Source: Coix lacryma-jobi var. lacryma-jobi (lineage: Eukaryota; Streptophyta; Magnoliopsida; Poales; Poaceae). Taken from it: DNA of 64,000 nucleotides. The DNA lies in NCBI GenBank assembly GCA_009763385.1, contig VDCT01000286.1:1054001-1118000 (forward strand). Reading direction: 5' to 3'. Of the stretch, positions 44,933-56,507 are shown one piece after another; the stretch's first letter is position 1; every line of letters starts with the position of its first letter. The translations under genes were made by a program, and so were the position numbers. The notes below the pieces were generated by a model that was given only the letters and a program-made list of their open reading frames with translations, was not told where the DNA came from and ran no database searches.

Positions 44933-47900
44933 ATGGCTACCACCAACATGTACGGCACCACGGTGGCCTGTAGGATGTGCTACAGAGACCACTACGGCAC
45001 GCCGCCGCCGCCGCCGCGCGACTTCACCTGTGCGGCGGCCAAGAAACCGGAGGCCAGGAGGTGGGCGAACGGGTACCACCTCATCTCCAGGCTCTGCCGG
45101 TGGAATCCCAGAGGCGGCAGGTCTGATGGCTCGCTGCTCGGGCACGGTGGCTGCGACGATGCTCGCTGCCACTCTTGTGGTTCTCATAACAGCTGCGAAT
45201 GCGAAACCAAAGAGTGCGATGCTGCCGAACAAGGTGGCGCCAGCCCTCCTTACAGGTAATAATCTTTAGCTGCTGGCCTGCTATATATGGGTCGATGACT
45301 GTATGTGTAAATTAAAGGTGGTGGCACTGTTGTTTTTGGAATAAATTTCTACCCGTAAATCATTTCCAGTTTTTTATCTTCCATTGTGTCTTGTTGCAGA
45401 GATTTCAAGCAACATTCAAGGGGGAATCCTCAATTTTCAGATGATCAATTTCCATCGAAGAAGAAGAAGAAGTCGGCCTACGCTAGTCAAGCGTTGGCTG
45501 AAGCCTGCAGATTTGTTTACAATGATGCTAAGTTTGTGAATGAAAGGGCTCAAAGTGACATTCTATTACTTTCACGGTACTCTTCGATCTACTCCAAAGT
45601 AGAACCATATATTCATATTGCTAAATTTACTCCTTGATAAAAGCAAGTTGTTGTTTGCATAGCTGTATATTTTGTTCTTATATCTGATCTACTTTGCATC
45701 CTAGCAGTGGCATAACAAGGCTGAACAAGCGTGCATGCCAGGATGCTGCTGTTTTGGGCCTGGGGTTTCTCAAGCTTGATGGTACATGCTCTCCTGTTGG
45801 GACAAATAAGCTCTTGATGTAAAATTTATTTATTATTTAATTTTCATCTAAACCTTAATCTTGCATTACAGCTCGTGCACGAAAGGATACTCAAAAGATT
45901 GACCACACTGTGAAGGAGAGAGCAGCGCGCCTTAACCATTTTGCCAGAGTATGTATCTGTAAGATACTGAAATTATTCATTTGTTTTGGCATCCTGTCTC
46001 CTTTTTTGCATCTATGTAAGTAATCATCATTTTCATGTCTATTCAGGCATTTAAGGAGCGAGCTCAGTCAGACTTGAAGAAAGCTGCAGACAAACATTGG
46101 AGTGATGGCGCTTTGGAGGTATGAACTAGTTCATATTGTTTTACTTTGATTTGTTGGAACAATTGGAAGGTCTGAGCAAAAATTGCTAGCACTATTCATA
46201 TCATATAGGAGTAGGACATCTTTTTTTCATCAATTATCAATGCCAGCTAGCTGCTTGCCCTTTTTGTATCGCTGTTGAATTCACTCTAATCTAATGCATT
46301 ATTGATTTGCATCCAGGCAGATCTGCGACGAGCTGACTTGGTTGTTAAACGACGTGCCATGGAAGATGCTTTCATGGCATTGAAGGTAGCTTTTACTACT
46401 TCCTTATCTAGCTCTGAAACTTTGCAACATCGAGTGTTAAAATAACCATCCTTAGATCTCTACTGTTTTCAATTTTTATTCTAGATATTCTAGCTCATTT
46501 TTATTATATGGCGGTCCGAGTTTGTATATAGTTGTGACTAATAATGAAAGTGCTCGTCTTTCTAAGAACTTATTTAGTTTGAACACCAAATCAATAGTTG
46601 CTATGGCTTTGCCCCACCTGTTCATAGATACATTCCTCTTCCAAACCTTCCCTATGGTGTGGTGGGCAAATTGTTGGTGTGGCAATGTGTGGAAGGGAAC
46701 CAAAACATGCCTTACATAATCACACCGAGAAGTTATCTAATGCAACATCGAAGGTCGTGTCTGATTTACCTACTAACTAAACAAAGCAGAATGGGAACTT
46801 TGATTATATGGGAATTTTTCTAATGGCACTCTACATATCTACATACTCCCATCAACATAGAAGGTTCAGTGTTCTATGATCCAACACAGTTTTCTGACTA
46901 ATCAATATTTGCACATTGCTTTGTTTACAAAAGAGGCTGCTTGTGTAATGAAAGACTTGACATCTCTTGCCACAATAAAATTTGCTTCAAGTATAAGTCT
47001 TGATTTGACACTACCTAATTTCATTGTATCCCAACTTGACAAATATAAGTGTTGCTCCTATAACATTTTTATTATAACTTCATATACCTCTATGTAATTT
47101 TTCAAATTTCAATGCAGTTTGTTCAGGATATCCATGACATGATGGTGAACAGATTATATGAGCAGTAAGTTCTAGAGAGAAAGTTTGAGATGATAGTTTT
47201 GGATGAGCACATAGCTGCTTCATTACCGAGAACTACATTTTACTTTTGGTCTGGTACTTAGTCACTATGGATCACTTTGAATTAAGCTAAAATTTACTCA
47301 TAGGCTTCCGAAGGACGGTTCATCTTCTCATACAAATTCAACAGGGTTTATTACACTTGAGAAGAATGGGAAGACTCTTGAACTGTTTCCTGGTGAAGTT
47401 TCTGCTGATCAGATTTATGCCATAGAGGTGCATTCTACATAACTTATTTAGCAGCAGTCTCAGTCCCTCTCCCTCCCCCTCCCTCTGCCCTTCCCTCTCT
47501 CCCTCTCATGGGCACAGTTTTATCATAGTGCTAACTTCTTGATTTACCCTTCTTAGGAAGCATACCAGAGTATGGCATCTGCCTTTTCTGAAGCTGATGG
47601 TATTGACTACACAGATCCTGAGGAGGTGAGTCATTTTAAATTCATCGGATCTATGCCAAACATCCTACCTTCATATTTGATGTCATACTTTTCTGTTTGT
47701 GAAGCTTGAATTGTTAGTAGCAACTCTAATTGACCTGGATGCCATGGATGGGAAAAGGAGTGTTTCCTTGATTGCTGAATGTTCAAGCTCCCCAGATGTT
47801 AATACTAGGTACATAGAGACTTCTTTTGCAAAAGTCCCCGTCGATCACTTTTTTTTGACAACAACCTATCAATCACTTGATTTCAACATAAAAGCTAATG

Positions 47901-48851
47901 CTTAAATACTGTACTATGACCATGTTGATAAAAAACGAAATAGGGTGCCAATTTCTTATTTTCAATGGCCCTAGTTCCTATTAGATCGGTTTATTTTATA
48001 TTCTAATGCTTCTATATTTCAGGAAAGCAACACCTTAATTACCTTGTGCTTATTTTTGTAAAATTCAATAATACATTGGCACATATTCCATTGATGAACA
48101 GTATAAATTTCTACTCTTTGTAGGAAAGCCCTAGCTAATGCACTGGCTACAGCTCCGTCTATGTGGACTCTTGGGAATGCTGGCATGGGTGCATTGCAGG
48201 TTTGCATTCATCTCTCTTTCCTACCTATCGAAAATGAGAAAAGAAAAGGCACAAAAAACTGTTTTGTACTTCATATCTGAATTTATATAGGCTGAATGTT
48301 TGAGGACTTATTTGGCTTATCACCCAGGTTTGCTATTGAGCAAAGAAGTCATAATTTAATTTGGGCAAAGAGTCAAAGGCTCCCTTTTTTCCTTGAGTGG
48401 TTCTCTAACAGAAAAGATCATTTCTCCCACAAACAATCTGGCAAGGGTAGACTAGGCAACAAATCATGGTCTTAATATTGGAGTGCACCCTATATTCCAC
48501 AACTAAATGCCCATGTGAATAACAAATTTCATATTTCAACCATCCATGTTCCAATCCATACAAGCCAAAGACATTTCTGTTTGATTCCCACTTCACTATC
48601 AGACTTGTGACACGAAGCTATATTTCGACCAAAGTTCTTTGGTAAGGTTGTTGCAATTTGTCTCCTTTCGATTGCAGAGATTGGCTCAAGATCCCAATTA
48701 TGCTGTAGCGAGGGCTGCATCAAGCGCCATTGATGAACTTAAGAAGCAGTGGGAACTTGAAGAAGGTGACAGTCTGAGGTTTGTAATGAATCAGAATTTG
48801 GCTTCCGAGGATACTGAGGGTGACAATTCAGCAGCAGATGATGACACATGA
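44933..48851 (+). CDS. Conserved plant protein of unknown function, 12 coding exons, intact
   Basis: Exons 44933-45255, 45400-45576, 45708-45781, 45872-45948, 46047-46118, 46317-46385, 47118-47164, 47304-47427, 47557-47625, 47705-47808, 48124-48199 and 48678-48851. All introns are GT-AG, all phases fit, and the sum is 1386 bases or 461 residues. An in-frame ATG at 44837 is possible, but 44933 (MATTNMYGTTVACR) gives a short N-terminus typical of organelle-targeted proteins. Residues 75-105 are Cys-rich (CDDARCHSCGSHNSCECETK). The middle is helical and charged (QALAEACRFVYNDAKFVNER, KIDHTVKERAARLNHFAR, DLRRADLVVKRRAMEDAFMA). The region FITLEKNGKTLELFPGEVSA is followed by acidic ADGIDYTDPEELELL, and the C-terminal SSSPDVNTRKALANALATAP and DPNYAVARAASSAIDELKKQ look like two armadillo-type repeats. 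The tail is acidic. I believe orthologues exist across plants, but I cannot name the family, and plastid location is a guess. Confidence 0.88.
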
Positions 48852-49503
48852 CGAGTAAACATGTTGCAAGATTCCAATTTCAATGACAATGGACCAATGC
48901 ATTAGAAATCATCATGGCCAGCACATAAAGCATTCCTATTTAACTTTTAGGACTGAAGATCTGATAGGTATAGGTATTTTACATATATCTAGTTGAAGGA
49001 AAAACAAATGTGTTGTGAAACATGGTGAATGGGGGATAAAAAGCAGAGTAATTAAAAGTCAACACTCTGGATATTGTTCAGACATGAAGCAAAATGTTAT
49101 ATTTGGAAAGCACGTAAAAATGAATGAATTCCCTTGTGGGAATATGTAGTCTTAAAATAGGGGCCTTGGTTTATAGTACTACAGTAATTGGCTCAAATTC
49201 TGTATCTGGACAACAAATGGAGCATGGTTTTATCTGCACTTCAAATTGTGGATTGAGTATTAATGTTACCTGTTCAAACTGAAAATCAGCATAATTACCG
49301 TCCGCTAGCAACATCACCTTTACCAGAATCGACAAGGTTCCTGCATTCCAAATTTCTTTTTTAGCATTGCACACGAATATGGATTGGCTAAGAAGGTTCT
49401 TTGCCTCCTTTGGTTCTATCCTTTGTTCAAATGAAATTTATGTGTGGACTCTTGGAAGAAAGAATCACACAACTAGATCCAGGGGTGGGCGCAGGATGTA
49501 CTA
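48852..49503. other. 3' untranslated region and intergenic sequence
   Basis: AT-rich, with no second gene. AATAAA-like words are absent close to the stop, so the poly(A) site is not assigned. Confidence 0.45.
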
Positions 49504-49739
49504 CTCCGTCTCTAAAAAAGAGTCGTTGGTCAAACTTTCTTAACTTTATCTGAGTTTATAGAAAATATCTAAAATATTTGTATCTCCAAATAAATTTATT
49601 ATAAAATTATATTAAAAAATCTATCAAATAATACTATTTATATACCATAAATATAAATATTTTATTATGTATATTTGGTGAAAGTTGAAGATTGTTGACT
49701 TTTTGAAAACGAGAATAATTCTTTTTTTAAGGACAGGAG
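49504..49739. mobile_element. Stowaway-like MITE
   Basis: CTCCGTCTCTAAAAAAGAGT...AAGGACAGGAG between TA dinucleotides (49502-49503 and 49740-49741), with inverted inner blocks TTGGTCAAACTTTC and GGTGAAAGTTGAAG. The ends have diverged. Confidence 0.65.
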
Positions 49740-49760
49740 TACATCTCACCACCTTACTAT

Positions 49761-50002
49761 GGCCACGTTCAGTTCCCCAAATTCCTCCAAAAATTTTGCA
49801 CAGTACCCATCACATTGAATTTTTAAACGCATGCATGAAGCATTAAATATAGGTACAAAAAATAACTAATTGTACTTTTAGTCTGTAAATGTCTAAACGA
49901 ATCTTTTAAGCCTAGTTAGACCATGTTTAGATAAAATTTATCAAATAACAATGGAAGTGTTAAAGTAACATTTCCTCAAAAATTTCACCATCTGAACAAG
50001 TC
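49761..50002. mobile_element. Tourist-like MITE (GGCC..GTTCAGTTCCCCAAA type)
   Basis: Starts GGCCACGTTCAGTTCCCCAA and ends AATTTCACCATCTGAACAAG. The interior has AAACGAATCTTTTAAGCCTA and TTAGACCATGTTTAGATAAA, a combination common in very abundant Sorghum-type MITEs. No ORF. Confidence 0.65.
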
Positions 50003-50009
50003 TTGTATA

Positions 50010-50102
50010 CTTCCTCCGTCTCTTATTGAGAATGTCGCCCGGGAAGCGTGTTTGTGAGAGAGACACAGTTTTTTAACGACACTTTTAATGAGACGGAGGG
50101 AG
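50010..50102. mobile_element. Short Stowaway MITE
   Basis: CTTCCTCCGTCTCTTATTGA...TTTAATGAGACGGAGGGAG, 93 bp, flanked by TA (50008-50009 and 50103-50104). Confidence 0.85.
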
Positions 50103-51992
50103 TATCTTGCCAACATTGGTAGATTTGTGGCCGATGTGGCATGTGGGTAGGTGTCGTGCTCCATGGCGTCCATCTCGGTGCTAAGGTCATGTACTACGCA
50201 GGGCGCTTATGAGTTTAGGTGCTAGTGAGCAGAGTCGACGCTCTGCGAAGCAGAGGGCCAGACGCAGCACCAAGAGAAATCCCGCGCGATCTCCAGGTCT
50301 CGTGGTGATGGAATAACCTCAACTCACCGTAGTTAAGCGCCTTTAAAATGATCTTCCACTGTAGCTCTAGCTTCTAGAGACGCTTGCTCGTAGAGTTTTT
50401 TCCTCTCCTTCCAAGCGTCATTCCTCCCTCTTTGATCTCTCAAATGGGTCATTCTCTCTCCCCATGCCCCTCCCTCTTTGATCACTCAAACGAGCCGGTA
50501 AAACTTTGATTTAAGTTAGGGATCTGCTAGAGTAAGATACCATTCCTCCTAAAATTTCTCAAGTATAGGCTAGAACTAGCAGTGATCCAAAATGTCGGAT
50601 TAAGCCTCAATTCGACAGTGATATCATTATCATTCCTCCTAAAGCTATCGTTATCTAGTATAGGCTAGAACTGGCGGCCGGTGATCCTAAAACTATAATT
50701 GTTGGGTTAAGTCTTGACCCATCAAATGATAGTCGAGAGCCCTTTTTTTTGAAAAAAAGGTTTCCCCTGCTTTTATATTTCAAAAAGCAACAACAGTTTA
50801 CAGTCCAGGATTGTCAACCAACAAAACAGGCCTCACGGCGAGACGAAACATCAGAACTCAAAAAAAAAACACAACAGACCCCAACAAATCATGCAACAGA
50901 TCATGCAGCCCCCAGCGGACCCCAACAGCTTCTAATCAACTCTCATGTTAATCCGAAGGCTCATCTGTGACCAAGCGCCGAGCAGCCGATGACACCAACA
51001 GTGATGACCAGCTCTCTATCCGCCATTGCAGTCGAGGTGGAGAGCTTGCTATTAACTCTAGGCGATTTGAAAAGACCTCCACTTGACCAAGCCCCTTCAC
51101 TGTTAATTGTTCTCTGATGGATTCTACTCCAGCAGTGGTAACAAGTTTAGATCTGACAGTGGTAACATAGATCTATATTAGTGTTTTGATCAACTTCGCA
51201 TACAATCAGATTTTGTATTTTATTCTAGAGTCAGTTTTCGCTGAAAGAGATCCCATAGATGAGAAATTGAGTGCCTTTGTACGTGAGAAAAAGAACTAGA
51301 CCGTGTTGAATCTGATCTTGTGTCTTAAGATTTTTAGCGAATGTGCTATCGCACGTATTTCATTACGAGAAGTGGGAAAACATAACAAGGCTAACAGATA
51401 GTTTGCCTTGATTTGATTTTGTTTTTCCTCTTCCCGGTCTCCAACGTTCCACTCTTGGGAGGAAAAATTGAGAAACCCCTAGATTGAGAGAGCTTGTTTT
51501 TTAGGCTGATGTTCAAGCTTTGATCTTTTTGGGCTCAAATTTTTTGGACACCTCATAAATCCAAGAAAAGGTGTGTGCCAAATTTCAGCTCAGTTGGAGT
51601 CTGTTTGGCCGAGTTTTGACTTTTTCTCTTCGGATTCGGGCTGCTGAAGTTTGTCAGCACGGAACCTCCACACCGACCTCTTCACTCTGGGAGGTAAACA
51701 TGGTTTTCTGGTGTTCTTCCCAAATGCTTCCATGTCTTGCTTTTTGACTGTTTTAGCTTCCGTTTGATCCTTTTGGCTTTTGGCAACTTGGTTTTTCTTG
51801 TGAGAGGTGCGCGTGAGGTGTATTTAGGATATAGGCTAGATTCTCATCGGATAATTTTGAATTGGCTCTCATTCAACCCTTTCTGATCGTCTTGCTTTGT
51901 CCTTCACCCCATCACTCAGCATCGCTGCCTCATGTGCCTCGCTTATATATGTCAGTTGGACATGTAGGCTGCATTTCTCCATGTGCATATGG
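50103..51992. other. Intergenic region with a reversed retroposon tail
   Basis: No supported gene. T8 at 50741 followed by GAAAAAAAGG...TATATTTCAAAAAGCAACA looks like the reversed 3' end of a poly(A) retroposon of uncertain extent (to about 51000). ORF 50749-50970 comes from it. Confidence 0.4.
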
Positions 51993-51997
51993 AAAAG
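51993..51997. repeat. Left target duplication of the Tekay-type element
   Basis: AAAAG directly precedes TGTAACACCCC at 51998. The partner lies outside the window, so this is inferred from position. Confidence 0.4.
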
Positions 51998-52967
51998 TGT
52001 AACACCCCTGGTGTTTAAATGTAATTAACTTGACATGTCATCATCTTAAGCATTAATCATTTCTTGTGATGCATTTGTTTTGCCTAATTGCTATGCCTTG
52101 ATTCCCTTTTCAAAAACCCTAAAAGCCCAATTCTCTCTATAAGGGCAAAATGGTAATTTCACCTCTGTGCCTAGTTATATTTAATTCTTGTTCAAATTTA
52201 GTGCCCTGATGTTTGCTGCATTGATCAAAGTTCAAAAATCAGATTTGATTTGATTTTCCCTTTTGCAAAACCCTAAATCCCAAATCCTGGATTTATTCCC
52301 TTTTTGATAACTTTTTCAAAAGTCAAAATTTTGAGTTGGTTCAAAAAGCAAAGTTGTGAATCTGATCAAGAGGAACAACTTTGGTATTTACAAATTTTCA
52401 AGTTTCAGTTTGAAATCCAAAGTAATTTTGATTTGAATCAAATTTGAAAAGTGTCCCCTTTTCTGTTTTTGAATATAGTTCAAAAACTATTTGGAATTTG
52501 AAAATGTTCATATTGACAAAGTTGTAGATCTCATTTTTCTGAGCAACTTTGGTATTTTGAGTTTTTGTTTCCCAGTTCAAGATTTGGAGGTAATTTGCAA
52601 AATACAGAGATCAGCCAAAAGTCAAACCCTAAGACCTAGCCCTGTTCATCTTCCACCTACAGCTAGGGGGCCCCGGCCGTGGCCGAGCCTCCGGCGTTGC
52701 GCGCGCCACGCGTTTGGCAGCCGCTCGTCTGCCCCCGACTTGTCGCCCGCGCCCGCGACATCTTTCCGCACCCGCACGCGCGAAGCGCTGACTTCCGCCC
52801 CGTCCCCTACTGCTCCAGCGCGTCGCCGCCGCGTGGCCATCGCCGGCGCTGTCTGCGCCCGAGCCCCGGCTGCACGCCCGTCCTCCGCCTGCGCGCAATC
52901 GAGAGCGCACGCGTCCGCCGAGCTTATCCACCCCACCTCGGGCTCTCTACCGGCCCCTGGCCGCGGC

Positions 52968-52975
52968 TATATAAG
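52968..52975 (+). promoter_or_regulatory. TATA box in the 5' LTR
   Basis: TATATAAG in CGCGGCTATATAAGCCCGCC. It is the only good TATA-like word in the GC-rich block and is identical in the 3' LTR at 62850. Transcription would start near 53000, giving a leader of more than 3 kb before the primer-binding site. Confidence 0.65.
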
Positions 52976-53327
52976 CCCGCCGGAGCTCCGACCTCCGCAC
53001 TCACCTCCGCCACCGTGGCCAGACCTCTCCGGAGCTCCCGCCGCTCAACCACCTAGCCCGAAAGCTCCGCCTAGAGCTCGTGAAGCTTTCCCACCCCCCA
53101 ATTTCACCTTCCCCGCCTCCGATTGCCCGGCGTAACCCCATCTTCCCAAACTCCGACGGAACCCCGGTGATCTCGGGTTCGTCAAATACTTCCCCTCCGG
53201 TCACGGATACCTTCTCCCGACCCCTGTGTCAGCTTCCTCGGTTCCGTGCGACTCTAACCCGGCCCTTGCGGTCTCGTGTGTTGAGCAGGACCGCCGGATC
53301 GCCGGAGCGCCGCCGCGGTCGTCTCCT

Positions 53328-53425
53328 CCCTCGAGAGCGTGTCGAGCCTCACCCTCGAGAGCGTGTCGAGCCTCACCCTCGAGAGCGTGTCGAGCCTCAC
53401 CCTCGAGAACGTGTCGAGCCTCACC
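53328..53425 (+). repeat. 24-bp tandem repeat in the LTR, 4 copies
   Basis: CCTCGAGAGCGTGTCGAGCC TCAC repeated four times, the fourth with one change (GAACGTG). The same array stands at about 63210-63307 in the 3' LTR. Each unit holds inverted CTCGA/TCGAG words. Confidence 0.9.
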
Positions 53426-56189
53426 CTCGAGCCCTGCCTCGGACCCGTGGTAAGCATCCGAAGCCTCCGGCCTCTGCTTCCACTCCGTTTCGCCCGAGCC
53501 TCCAAGTCACGCCTCGGACGGAGGCTTGTTTTTCCGCTTCGCCCGAGCCCAAGCCTCGGCGAGCGCATGCTCTCCGCTTCGCCCGAGTCAGGCCTCGGAC
53601 GGAGGCTTACTTCTCCGTCTCGCCCGAGCCTCCGGGCCAGGTCTCGGACGAAGCTATCGCTTCCGTCTCAACCGAGCCCGTCTCGACCGAGCCCCGCGCG
53701 ATTCGCCCGAGCCCCCGCGATTCGCCGAGCCCGGCCTAGAAGGAGCACAGTGCTCTTCTCTTTTTCTGAGAGATGTGAATAGTGTTCTGTTTTTTCTTTT
53801 TTGTATGATTTTCTGTGTGCATCCAAAAATTCTGAAATTTTTGTGGTAGACTCTTTATGCTCTGAAGTATTTTATAAAAATATGAAACTTGAGTTTTGTG
53901 CAAAAATTTGAAAATGTAAAATTCCCCTTTTAATTGAAAAATGAAGGTTTTGGTATTTTTGGAGAGTGATCTATAACTCCAAAAATCTTGAGATAAATTT
54001 TTGTGACCTTTTTATGACATGCTGAACCTCTGGTAAAATTTTGAAGTCATTTGGAGCAAGTTGATTTTTGAGCTTTTATTTTAATTAAGGAATAGTGCCT
54101 TTTGTTAATTAAATGTTTAGATTTATTTGAGCATCTTAATGACCTCCAAAAATTATGAAATTTGTTTTGCCATCTGTTTATGCCTTAATGAACTTATGTG
54201 ATTAATTTGGTAATTTTTGGAGCAACTTCATAAAATGACCTAAAATAAGGAAAATAGAAAAGATGGATTAGGGTTGGTAATAAGTGTTTAATGATGTGAT
54301 CTTTGGATTGATTGATGTTCATAGACCCCTACCCTTTGGTCTATGATGTCTGTGATGATATGTTTGGTTAATACTTAGGATAATTATAATAAGGCCTAAC
54401 ATCAATGATGCTTAAGAAAGAAATGGTTACCTTTTATGCTCAACCTAGATTTCGATTATGCCTTGTCTAAGAGTAATCTAGATTCAGTGGTATTGTCTTG
54501 CACCTTAAGCCCATATCATCATTCTCATGAGCATTCATCATTGCATCCGTATAGTTGACGAAGAAGGTACCAGAGTCGAGGCCGCTGTTGACGAACCAAC
54601 TCCCGAGGCGACCCCGAGCTCCAACACCTATACCTACCCCGAGTCTGCTGTCTTTGCTCTTCAAGGCAAGGCCCGGTGCATTTAACCCTTTCCTTGAATT
54701 TTATAAAATGATTTCCTTAAATGCTTTTGAGTTAAATTATTGCATTAGGTTTATAGGAGTTGTGTGCTATCCTAATTGATGCACTATCCACCTTGACCAC
54801 TGATACACCCGATACCTGCTTTTCAAAAGTATTTGAAAAATGCTTAGCAATGCTTATTGAATTAGACTTTGCAATAAAATGCCAATTTTAAAAGTGTGAT
54901 CACTTAAGGAATGTTTATGGGAATTTTGGTCTTACTCCCCGGCTGTTGGCTAGGTATCTGATCCGTACCTAGTTAATAGCGAGGAGAGGTTGTCCGAGCG
55001 TACGGTGCCGTCATGTTGTAGTCCGGGACTCAACAGTTGACACCGACCGGGACATGGTTGAAAAACTGACAGGACTATTACGCTTGGGTGAGATATGACC
55101 AAGGTATAGTTCTGGCTGGAAAATTAGGGACCATCCGTATGGGGGCCTGCTGGTCAAGACTTGTAACTATTCACATACTACGGAAAGCTCTGGCTCCGAG
55201 GAATCCTTTATTGGACCGACAACCGCGCACTGGGAGTGGAGAGATGGCGGAAGTAGCATGTACCCACGTGTCAGGACCTGTACTCTTGGGTTAGAGTCCC
55301 GAGGTACTTGTCGCTGGCGGAAAATTGGAGTGGTGTACTGTACTTCCGGGTGGCGTAGGACCGGGCCCAATCTTGGAGGAATCGTGGTAGACGAGTTGGC
55401 ATATGCAAGCTTGGGTGCTACATATGCAGTGTGGATAGGGATCCTCAGCTGAGTATTATTTATCCGGATTAACGTTGCTCCTCGGTTATGGAGACTTGGT
55501 CCACTGACTGTCAACGGAGAGTGGTTCTCAACTAGGAATGTTTTGAAATGTAAAATGAATCATGAATGATGAAGAATTGAGGAATACTGAATCTTTCAAA
55601 AATAAAATAAGGTTTACAAAAATGCTTTTCTGCAAAATACTTGATCTTGCTTAAGCCTTACCTTGACTACCCTAAGCCTCTCATTCCTGAGTCTTCTCCC
55701 TTTTTCTTTAGTCGGGTAAGTCTTGTTGAGTACCCCAGTACTCAGGGTTTGTTACCCATGTTGCAGGTATGCCTGAGACCCCGATGTGTCTCGCACCCTG
55801 TTGCGTGACCTTCGTCCAGGAAGAGGCCGATGAGGCCGATGAGTAAATGTGCACCCTCGGGCTGGGTGTTACATGTATCGTTATGTTAATGTTTCCACTA
55901 CGTTGTCTACTTTGAATCACCCGAACAATGGTTTGTAATAACCGTACTCCTTACCTCATTTGAAACCTCGTTTTGTAAAACTAATGTTATTTAAGTCTTC
56001 CGCTCTTTATTCCGATGTTATTTGTAAAAGTATGCAATGCTGTAACCGAATTGTGAGATGATCCTGCGGACATTGGGCGCTGATGTAGCCCAGTGGCGAA
56101 CAGGTCTTAATCACATGGAACATGGGTTCGGCTGTCAGAGGTTGACAGGGACACGTGGGCCATGGGATTAGGGTCGTTCCGTCACATAG

Positions 56190-56201
56190 TGGTATCGGAG
56201 C
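56190..56201 (+). promoter_or_regulatory. Primer-binding site
   Basis: TGGTATCGGAGC, three bases after the LTR end, complementary to the 3' end of initiator methionine tRNA with one mismatch to the common TGGTATCAGAGC. Confidence 0.85.
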
Positions 56202-56507
56202 ATCTCACTTTAACGTTGCAGTGTTCTTTTGCGAAAACTTCAAAAGTTCTTTTGAGTCCAAACAAAATTTAAACTTGACTATTTTGAGTCCAAATTGCTT
56301 CTCTCATCTTGTCCCTCTTATGGCAACACTAGCTAGTGGAACAACATGTTTTAAGTCCTATATATGATAAGTATTGCATTGCCTTGTTCCGTAGGAACGA
56401 TTCATGCATCATGTCATATTCACTTAAGTTAATAAATGAGTTCGTTGGGATAGTGTACCTATACCTTTTCTTGCTAGCCTTTCTCATCTATAACCTCTTG
56501 TCCAGAT

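Larger units (their letters stand above)
51998..56186 (+). repeat. 5' LTR of the Tekay-type element, 4189 bp
   Basis: TGTAACACCCCTGGTGTTTA to CGTTCCGTCACA, with TG...CA ends. A GC-rich block (52660-53740) with a TATA box, a 24-bp tandem repeat and CCTCGGACGGAGGCTT-type repeats is flanked by AT-rich parts. ORFs at 52491-53849, repeated at 62373-63731, are open only because the block is GC-rich; they show no domain. Confidence 0.92.

Noticed and set aside
44925..45269. Alternative frame of exon 1 with a hydrophobic segment (TMLAATLVVLITAAN)
   Set aside because: Its phase at the donor does not join the open frame of exon 2, while the 44933 frame joins exactly.
53328..53425. Regular 24-bp repeats that might suggest a CRISPR-like array
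   Set aside because: The units are directly adjacent with no spacers, occur in both LTRs and belong to a plant retroelement.
52491..53849. ORFs of 214, 219 and 147 residues, present again at 62373-63731
   Set aside because: Both sets are the GC-rich block of the two LTR copies, and several frames are open at once. No known LTR protein matches.
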